From: Aulostomus chinensis
Taxonomy: Eukaryota; Chordata; Actinopteri; Syngnathiformes; Aulostomidae
Assembly: GCA_037954235.1 (NCBI GenBank)
Contig: JBBMOA010000012.1
Span: 12,969,144 to 13,033,143, forward strand
Direction: 5' to 3'
DNA length: 64,000 bases
The notes under the pieces were generated by a model. That model saw only the letters and a list, made by a program, of their open reading frames with translations. It did not search any database and was not told the origin of the DNA. The translations under genes and the position numbers were made by a program. Shown piece by piece: positions 60,607 to 64,000 of this stretch; position 1 is the first letter of the stretch; each line of letters begins with the position of its first letter.

Positions 60607-63600
60607 GTCTAGGTGTGAAATCCCATCCTTCCTTTGATGCTTCTCCATCCATTTACAGGGTCCATTTACAGTCTGTGTACCAGTGAGTGAAAGCTCATTA
60701 TCAGACCTGAAGCAGGGCCTTCTGGTTCCAGACTGCTGAACCAGAATGAGCTCCTCACAGCAGCCAACTTGTCTGCCCCAATAAATCACTCTACACATCA
60801 CATGCACCCACCCATCCACACACACTCACACACACATACATATCTCCATTAGACTATTCCTGATGCACACACATCTCCATTAAACCCTGACACTAGCCAG
60901 GTGATTACAGAGGATGCCAAACAAATAGACAAGGATCCTTTTGTCTTTGATCAGCACGCACCAGCCGAGAACGCCCAGAGAAAGTATCTCAACAAATAAA
61001 GAAATGTATCCTCCTACATATATTTATGCTACGCACCAATCAACTAACCAACACACACCCGTGAAAACGTCCCAAAGGGTGTGGGGGATGCTTGAACTGT
61101 AACTGTCGGATTATAACTCTCGACCAACACAGGAAGCTCTGCATAAAAACAAAGAGACTTTACAAAGACCAAGAAACAGCAACAGTACAAGAACAGGAAC
61201 AAACAAAACAAGGGTTCCACTAGTATAATATACAGGGAAATACACAATCCAAAGACATACTACAAGGAGGAAAAACAGAAACCCTATTCATCTGGCGTCT
61301 TCTGTCTTCTCTTGCAGTACTTGTTAGTGAGTGAAAGTAATGAATGAACACATCATTACAATTACACAACAAACTGAATTTAGGGTTTGCAGTGCTTCTT
61401 ATTTCTCACAGAATAAAGCATTTCAAATAGCATGTCCTCTGTTACTGGATAATGATTCAGTCATAAAAGCCTGTCAGCAGTGTTTTATTTCACCTGCTTA
61501 TTGTGTTGATGTCAGAGCAGCGCTGCACAAAATGTCCTTTATTCCTCACATTAGGTGTCATCAGAGAGAGTGGTGTCTCCTAAATGTCCTCATGTAAAAT
61601 TCACAGTCTTAGGTTGTTCATCTTAATTGGAAGTATAAAAACACAGAGCAACACTCAGTGTGTATAGTGAGATTACAGGCGGTTACATTATATTAACCCA
61701 CGTGACCCATGGGAATTGTCCAAGTTCCTTGAAGGACACACATTGAGTGCAGTGCAAAATAAAAAAGGGAGGCTATCAAGCTGTCCTGGTGTCTTAGATG
61801 CCAGGCTGATCATAAATTCACAAGTTCACCGCATCAGTGTGTTTTTGACAGCTACTGTCCCTGACTGGCAGCCCCCTCCCCCAGATCCACACACAGGGAT
61901 TATCCTACAGGCCTAAAGACTGTTTTCTCATATTATAATTATTATAACAACAGTACGATTCCAATTCAATCAAATAGCTTTCAGGCTCAATTAATATAGG
62001 CTGCAGTATTGTACAGAATTGAGCATTCATGGTATTTGTGTTGGACAATATTTCAGATTAAGGTTAAAACTGAAAAATGGGTAGAACTGAGAGGAAAACG
62101 CTCGACTAAAAATGTGTCTGCTCCTCCATCACTATGGAAAACACAGTGGATTTATCAATACACAACACAGGAAAGATGCTGATGGATCAGAACTATTTGG
62201 AATTTATCATGTCTGCCCACAAGGGAGGGGAAACTCTGGGAACTTCTGTAAAAGATCTTCTATAAGGGGTAACAAAAGAGTTGAACACATCATCTTTTAT
62301 TTATGAAAGGATTAGAACTTGGTCACATTAAAATGTTCCCTGAAGACCATTGAAGAGAATCAAATTAAATACTGCAAAATGTTCTGCAAATTCCCCTGAC
62401 GGAATAAAGGATGTCAAGTTACCACGGTTCTATACCATGTAGGGGGGGGGGGGGGGGGGGGCATGTCAGAAATGCTGGAAATGAGTGCTGAATTAAATGT
62501 GCATTCTAAGATAACTAAGACAATTCGCCTGATTGCCAACAGGTGCAAATACGGAGACGGCACCAGTATTTCAAGGAGGCTTGTGCAGGTTCCAGTGGTG
62601 GCTGTCCCAGTGCTGAGCAGCTGAGGACTGGAGAGGGAGGAGAACACACTGAAGGGGAGGTAAGCACACGTTGCAAAAAAGGAAAAAAGCACAAGGAAGA
62701 CAAATGTTGATTTAATTTTCTTTAGGCTACAATGACTGTGAATGTACTGTTTTGTGTGGTTATCAGCGTAACGGGTTAATTTGAAAAAAAAAAAAACACA
62801 TAACAGCCATTCTTAAAATGATGAAAATAATTAAAATTACATGACTCAGACATAAGGAAATGCTGAGTTGCCAGATACTGCATGACTCCATCTTGTGATT
62901 GATTTCATTCTTTGTGTGCACCCAGAATCAATCAGTTTGTTTGTCAGTGGTTTGTAACATATACAAACTTTTAGTAGTTTGAGTTAGTTTTGTTCCTATT
63001 TACACTTTCCCCAAACGTTTAACTTGAAATAACACAATAGGCAGTTTCTAAAGGTGACCTGGAGGAAACATCCTTCCTGAAAGTTCCTTGAAAATCCACT
63101 ACATGATAACAAAAATGACATCCAATGACATCTAGGAAAGTTAAAAAAAAAATGGCAGAGACAATCTCAGAGCAAACTCGGGAACTTAAAAATTTTGTTT
63201 TATGGCCAAATGATGAATGCAATTGCAGTACACGCTAACAAACACTTTCCCAAAATAAGCTGTGTGACAAAACATGTGAAGTTATTTGTTTTCCATATTT
63301 TACAATGATATGAGGTCTCAAAGGAACAATACTGCACTCATTCAGCTATGAAGAAAGAAAGAAAATCAGAATCAAAATGCATGGGAGCCCAGGTGTATTC
63401 ATATTCAATGAATGTGGAATGAACCACTACTACTTCAGTAAACTGAATACTGCAGTATTCTTCCTAGCACCTGGCTGAAACAGACCATAAACCTCATCTG
63501 GAGGATCCATTTGCTGAGCTTCTTTGATCTAAACTGCAGTGAAGAGTTCTGCTGCATCACTTACTGACCCATTACTAACAACCAAGTACAGTCAAATACG

Positions 63601-63926
63601 TGGAGCCACATGTGCATCGACATCATCACACAGTCACATGATAGACAAGAGGCGGACAACCGACCAATAGAAGCACAAAACCGTTGATGTGTATGTAACA
63701 TGTCATTATATCATTATACGCACCATTACAAGTTTTTTCATTGTTTGTAGCACAGACCCAGTCATGGCACTCGCATCGAGGCCCATAGAATCTCCCAGGT
63801 TCTGGAGCGTGGCAGACGCAGACGCCGCAGTCACACTTGCCCCTCCCACTACAGGTCTTGCCATCAGGTGTCCGGCATCGGCGCAAGGAAGACTCCGAGG
63901 ACAGTTTGCATGCGCCACCCACCTGG
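30773..63926 (-). CDS. itgbl1: itgbl1, exons 2-11 (exon 1 outside window)
   Basis: Join on the - strand of 63724-63926, 53499-53645, 52902-53024, 51514-51654, 47554-47694, 46663-46809, 38133-38249, 34790-34936, 32268-32381 and 30773-30861. ITGBL1 is a secreted protein built of integrin beta-type EGF repeats, with no transmembrane or beta-I domain; in mammals it is linked to chondrogenesis, fibrosis and integrin/TGF-beta signalling (family knowledge). The fragment has about 455 residues against 494 in whole human ITGBL1, the missing part being mostly the signal-peptide exon. Repeated blocks such as CDCGMCEC, CHCGSCMC, CYCGNCYC, CNCGRCDC and CECDDRECDKHD follow human order one for one. It ends EIWVGTEY-stop, against EIWLGSEYP in human as I recall. 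All joins keep the frame in phase 1. Transcription runs toward fgf14. Confidence 0.95.
30862..32267 (-). other. itgbl1 intron 10
   Basis: No coding content. It holds a truncated SINE (31299-31495). The stretch near 31190-31260 has several diverged ATATC words but no clear array. Confidence 0.85.
31299..31495 (-). mobile_element. SINE (tRNA-like head), truncated
   Basis: It shares tgtgggaggaagctgg, agagaacccacacag and gggagaacatg with the other three copies. The head lies at the high-coordinate end (reverse complement cactgtggtacagtggttag). The box B-like site is present but altered. The 3' tail and the TGGATGGA end are missing. Confidence 0.75.
32268..32381 (-). CDS. itgbl1: itgbl1 exon 10
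   Basis: Encodes GSCHCGQCICSPQEWWVSGE followed by YCECDDRECDKHDDLICTG, matching human GSCHCGKCICSAEEWYISGE. The acceptor tatctcag is preceded at once by (TG)19 on the coding strand instead of a pyrimidine tract. Donor gtagcg; 114 nt, phase 1-1. Confidence 0.94.
32389..32426. repeat. (CA)19 abutting itgbl1 exon 10
   Basis: On the coding strand this is (TG)19 ending six bases before the acceptor AG. Confidence 0.97.
33313..33607 (-). mobile_element. SINE (same family) with imperfect 11-bp target-site duplication
   Basis: The body runs from a tail of (ATGG)n (forward catccatccatcc) to the head (reverse complement cacggtggtgcattggttag). Flanks tgtatttaaac (33313-33323) and tgtttttaaac (33597-33607) differ at one base. 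The region carrying box B is deleted. Confidence 0.78.
34154..34247. repeat. (GT)47 microsatellite
   Basis: One of the longest uninterrupted arrays in the window, in itgbl1 intron 9. Confidence 0.97.
34790..34936 (-). CDS. itgbl1: itgbl1 exon 9
   Basis: Reads GHGYCSCGRCICEDGWFGKL, then CQFTRSCDMSDTQSKELCET and SDGVVCSGKG, matching human HGTCSCGRCVCERGWFGKLC. The acceptor is actcccccgccag. The donor gtggtt is followed by a T run and is weak. 147 nt, phase 1-1. Confidence 0.93.
35220..35259. repeat. (CA)n microsatellite
   Basis: About 17 units with flanking CACGCA words in itgbl1 intron 8. Confidence 0.95.
37001..37082. repeat. (GT)41 microsatellite
   Basis: Uninterrupted array in itgbl1 intron 8. 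Confidence 0.97.
38061..38126. repeat. (GT)n plus G tract beside itgbl1 exon 8 donor
   Basis: A (GT)23 array, then about nine G, then CGCGCACACGC, ending six bases from the exon 8 donor. Confidence 0.95.
38133..38249 (-). CDS. itgbl1: itgbl1 exon 8
   Basis: Encodes GQCLCGQCTCHPPGDSRVHG followed by KNCECDDRQCENIAGEVCGG, matching human KCECGKCTCYPPGDRRVYGK. Acceptor catcttttttgtag, donor gtgaat; 117 nt, phase 1-1. The donor is followed within 20 nt by a C tract and a (CA)n array on the coding strand. Confidence 0.94.
38479..38718 (+). mobile_element. SINE (same family) with perfect 12-bp target-site duplication
   Basis: Head ggcacagtggtgcagtggtt and tail (ATGG)n on the + strand. Flanks attttttaggac occur at 38479-38490 and 38707-38718 without mismatch. 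An internal deletion has removed box B and most of the middle. A C19 tract (38643-38661) replaces the short C run of the family. Confidence 0.85.
40449..40497. repeat. (GT)15 / G19 compound
   Basis: Dinucleotide array passing directly into a G homopolymer in itgbl1 intron 7. A (CT)n tract follows at about 40697-40722. Confidence 0.95.
42253..42548. repeat. (CA)n and (GT)n arrays in opposite orientation
   Basis: A (CA)n of about 100 bp (42253-42356, one GTG break) and a (GT)n at 42501-42548, about 145 bp apart. As complementary strands they could pair. Confidence 0.95.
42595..42746 (+). other. Unassigned protein-like segment with exon-like borders
   Basis: An AG lies just upstream (ttatcacttttccaag) and GAG|gtacaagt follows. 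The frame between is open: GEEQFNGTVTSVDIHYKQFR, then FHFHDSGHKYMHTLRLYDDV and ANEFVQLKKEE. It has the look of a Tudor- or chromo-barrel-like beta fold (GTVTSVD...F.FHDSG) rather than of random translation, but I do not recognise the family. It lies antisense within itgbl1 intron 7, 160 bp from a foldback MITE, so it may be a transposon or retrocopy relic. No start codon or neighbouring exon is found. Confidence 0.35.
42908..43330. mobile_element. Foldback MITE, diverged inverted repeat
   Basis: The left arm has tatatttagcttgaagcta near 42937-42955. The right arm, reverse complemented, has tatatttaacttgaagcta. Further in, tatcttctttatt pairs with catcttctttata and tctcaagcacatc with cctcaggtacatc, in the same order. 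The ends are not sharply defined. No coding capacity. Confidence 0.65.
46011..46040. repeat. (GCT)10 trinucleotide repeat
   Basis: Ten perfect units; it reads as CAG on the itgbl1 transcript strand. Intron 7. Confidence 0.97.
46663..46809 (-). CDS. itgbl1: itgbl1 exon 7
   Basis: Reads GHGQCNCGRCDCKEGWAGKK, then CEHPLSCSLSVESSLKKCRG and ASKLPCFGRG, matching human GHGQCNCGRCDCKAGWYGKK. Acceptor cgtctctgcag, donor gtacct; 147 nt, phase 1-1. Other open frames over this interval are shadows. Confidence 0.93.
46810..47553 (-). other. itgbl1 intron 6
   Basis: A short intron of 744 bp with a GA-rich stretch at about 46895-47000. No other feature is seen. Confidence 0.88.
47554..47694 (-). CDS. itgbl1: itgbl1 exon 6
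   Basis: Not a simple open frame because it lacks Met, but the - strand reads GTCVCGECSCHDVDPSGDWG, then DIHGDTCECDERNCHATYDR and YTDDFCSG. It matches human TCVCGECTCHDVDPTGDWGD. Acceptor gtgtctgttag, donor gttgga; 141 nt, phase 1-1. Confidence 0.94.
48937..49251. mobile_element. Probable MITE relic with Angel-like ends
   Basis: The left end is ttaaaggaaccagaaacc and the right end ggtggactatccctttaa, whose reverse complement begins ttaaagggatagtccacc. Such ends are common in teleost foldback elements. The arms match only weakly inside. Confidence 0.42.
50508..50925 (-). mobile_element. SINE, near full length, with perfect 12-bp target-site duplication
   Basis: Flanks atgttattaatc occur at 50508-50519 and 50914-50925. 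The head on the - strand has a box A-like tggtgcagtgg and a perfect box B GGTTCGAGTCC (50847-50857), as expected of a tRNA-derived RNA polymerase III promoter. The tail ends in GGATGGATT-type sequence. A G18 tract lies at 50564-50581. Open frames here are artefacts of the repeat. Confidence 0.88.
51514..51654 (-). CDS. itgbl1: itgbl1 exon 5
   Basis: Encodes GHGQCYCGNCYCAAGWHGDK followed by CEFQCDISPWESKRRCTSPD and GKICSNRG, almost identical to human. The acceptor is gatctgcttccag. The donor must be gtctgt to keep phase 1, which is non-consensus at +3 and +4. 141 nt. Confidence 0.93.
51655..52901 (-). other. itgbl1 intron 4
   Basis: Unique AT-rich sequence, with the TG/CG array at 52796-52864 at its 5' (exon 4) end. 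No gene. Confidence 0.87.
52796..52864. repeat. (TG)n(CG)n beside itgbl1 exon 4 donor
   Basis: About 29 TG units followed by GCGCGCGCG. Z-DNA-prone alternating purine-pyrimidine sequence, about 38 nt past the exon 4 donor. Confidence 0.96.
52902..53024 (-). CDS. itgbl1: itgbl1 exon 4
   Basis: Encodes GTCHCGSCMCDNNDNRGLVT followed by GRFCECDDSECLDEETGDVC and GG. Acceptor ctattcttaacag, donor gtatgc; 123 nt, phase 1-1. The exon sits between two CA/TG microsatellites about 35-40 nt away on each side, and its upstream pyrimidine tract is short. Confidence 0.94.
53025..53498 (-). other. itgbl1 intron 3
   Basis: A 474-bp intron, a large share of it dinucleotide repeat (53059-53107 and 53219-53288). 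Confidence 0.9.
53059..53288. repeat. Two (TG)n arrays upstream of itgbl1 exon 4
   Basis: 53059-53107 with one TATG break, and 53219-53288 with two TAGG breaks. The first begins about 34 nt from exon 4. Confidence 0.95.
53499..53645 (-). CDS. itgbl1: itgbl1 exon 3
   Basis: With the split codon it encodes DRGYCDCGMCECDEGWFGDA followed by CQFQEECNLTNKKSKELCKN and PQGVVCSNRG. This matches the human repeat containing CDQGWYGDACQYPTNCDL. Acceptor ctccttttag, donor gtactg; 147 nt, phase 1-1. The split codon gives Asp where human has Gly (GHGKCDC), because the exon begins AT rather than GC. Confidence 0.93.
53979..54517. repeat. Diverged local tandem duplication, first unit split by a SINE
   Basis: Unit 1 (53979-54362 less the SINE) and unit 2 (54394-54517) share, in order, atgatctttgaa, a run like gacgca, gtagcttt, ttctgttttt and catttaatgtct. 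Each is about 125-135 bp after the SINE is removed. Confidence 0.72.
54050..54314 (+). mobile_element. Second SINE family, tRNA-derived
   Basis: The head tagagtggccgtctagcaac resembles box A, and GGTTCGATCCC is an excellent box B. The tail aagcgctatataaaattgag with tccattta is typical of a widespread fish repeat. Flanking catgactt at 54050-54057 and 54307-54314 is a probable 8-bp target-site duplication. It sits inside one unit of a local tandem duplication. Confidence 0.8.
56514..56550. repeat. (GT)n(GC)n microsatellite
   Basis: About 14 GT units ending in GCGCGCGC in itgbl1 intron 2. Confidence 0.94.
57180..57296. repeat. Cluster of three long G tracts
   Basis: Tracts of about 17, 16 and 14 G lie within 120 bp, with a shorter G run in front. 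Itgbl1 intron 2, template strand. Confidence 0.95.
60532..60602. repeat. (GT)n microsatellite
   Basis: About 35 uninterrupted units following cccta-tgggacaataaa in itgbl1 intron 2. Confidence 0.97.
62442..62461. repeat. G20 homopolymer
   Basis: Long G run in itgbl1 intron 2. A similar G15 tract occurs near 59672-59686 and a G14 tract near 59829-59842. Confidence 0.93.
63724..63926 (-). CDS. itgbl1: itgbl1 exon 2
   Basis: Encodes QVGGACKLSSESSLRRCRTP, then DGKTCSGRGKCDCGVCVCHA, PEPGRFYGPRCECHDWVCAT and NNEKTCNG. This is the start of mature ITGBL1 and the first integrin-EGF repeat. The acceptor lies in a (CT)n-C7 tract ending ttttctcag at 63927; a second AG four bases inside the exon (63923-63924) would break the frame. 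The donor is gtgcgt, weaker than consensus. 203 nt; the exact 5' edge is slightly uncertain. Confidence 0.88.
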
Positions 63927-64000
63927 CTGAGAAAACGGGGGGGAGAGAGAGAGAGAGTCAGTTGTATAAAGAATCCTGGAAGATACCAAAAACTTCAAAG
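63927..64000 (-). other. itgbl1 intron 1, 3' end
   Basis: Only 74 bp are present. On the coding strand it contains a (CT)n and C7 tract that serves as the pyrimidine tract for exon 2. Confidence 0.85.

Larger units (their letters stand above)
53646..63723 (-). other. itgbl1 intron 2 (10.1 kb)
   Basis: Contains a diverged local tandem duplication carrying a SINE (53979-54517), two CCAAT boxes near 55890-55932, a G-tract cluster (57180-57296), a GA-rich tract near 57690-57725, a (GT)n array (60532-60602) and G20 near 62442. The 207-codon open frame at 57502-58125 on the same strand has no recognisable domain and I do not call it a gene. Confidence 0.85.

Noticed and set aside
1..64000. Search for operons, CRISPR arrays, phage or other prokaryotic systems
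   Set aside because: Exon-intron structure, microsatellites and SINEs show vertebrate nuclear DNA; no array of direct repeats with unique spacers is present.

Overview
This window is ordinary vertebrate nuclear DNA, almost certainly from a teleost fish. Short coding exons with canonical GT/AG borders are separated by long introns. There are very many (CA/TG)n microsatellites and homopolymers, and several fish-type interspersed repeats (tRNA-derived SINEs, foldback MITEs, a LINE 3'-end relic). I see no bacterial, viral or plasmid organisation, no CRISPR array and no genuine RNA gene. The species cannot be named from the sequence alone.

Two protein-coding genes are present, tail to tail. On the + strand, bases 1 to about 29.7 kb hold the 3' part of fgf14, an intracellular fibroblast growth factor homologous factor. 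Four coding exons are visible (1403-1513, 3744-3847, 24111-24309, 25827-25969), encoding the last 185 residues. The first exon(s), which in this family set the N-terminal isoform, lie upstream of the window. On the - strand, 30773-63926 holds itgbl1 (integrin beta-like 1). Ten exons (numbered 2 to 11 by comparison with human) encode about 455 residues of integrin-type EGF repeats up to the stop codon. The signal-peptide exon 1 lies beyond base 64000. Every internal itgbl1 intron is phase 1 and every internal exon from exon 3 to exon 10 is a multiple of three long. The convergent fgf14/itgbl1 pair matches the arrangement I recall at human 13q33.1, which supports both gene names.

Layout: 1-1402 end of fgf14 intron 1; 1514-3743 intron 2; 3848-24110 the 20-kb intron 3, with no recognisable gene, a LINE relic near 6.3 kb and a decayed GTATY satellite near 20.8 kb; 24310-25826 intron 4; 25970 to about 29.67 kb probable fgf14 3' UTR, rich in microsatellites; about 29.73-30.40 kb a foldback (Angel-like) MITE between the two stop codons; 30773-63926 itgbl1 with its introns. 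The itgbl1 introns carry four SINE copies of one family (two with clear 12-bp target-site duplications, one with an imperfect 11-bp one), a second SINE family inserted inside a local tandem duplication, a second foldback MITE, and an unexplained protein-like 152-bp open segment in intron 7.

The two genes have no known joint pathway. FGF14 acts inside neurons on voltage-gated sodium channels. ITGBL1 is a secreted EGF-repeat protein. Their link here is positional: convergent 3' ends that may overlap. I found no clearly new biological system. The points most worth checking are the cryptic exon-like segment at 42595-42746, the foldback MITE between the convergent genes, and the itgbl1 exons whose splice sites abut (CA/TG)n repeats.
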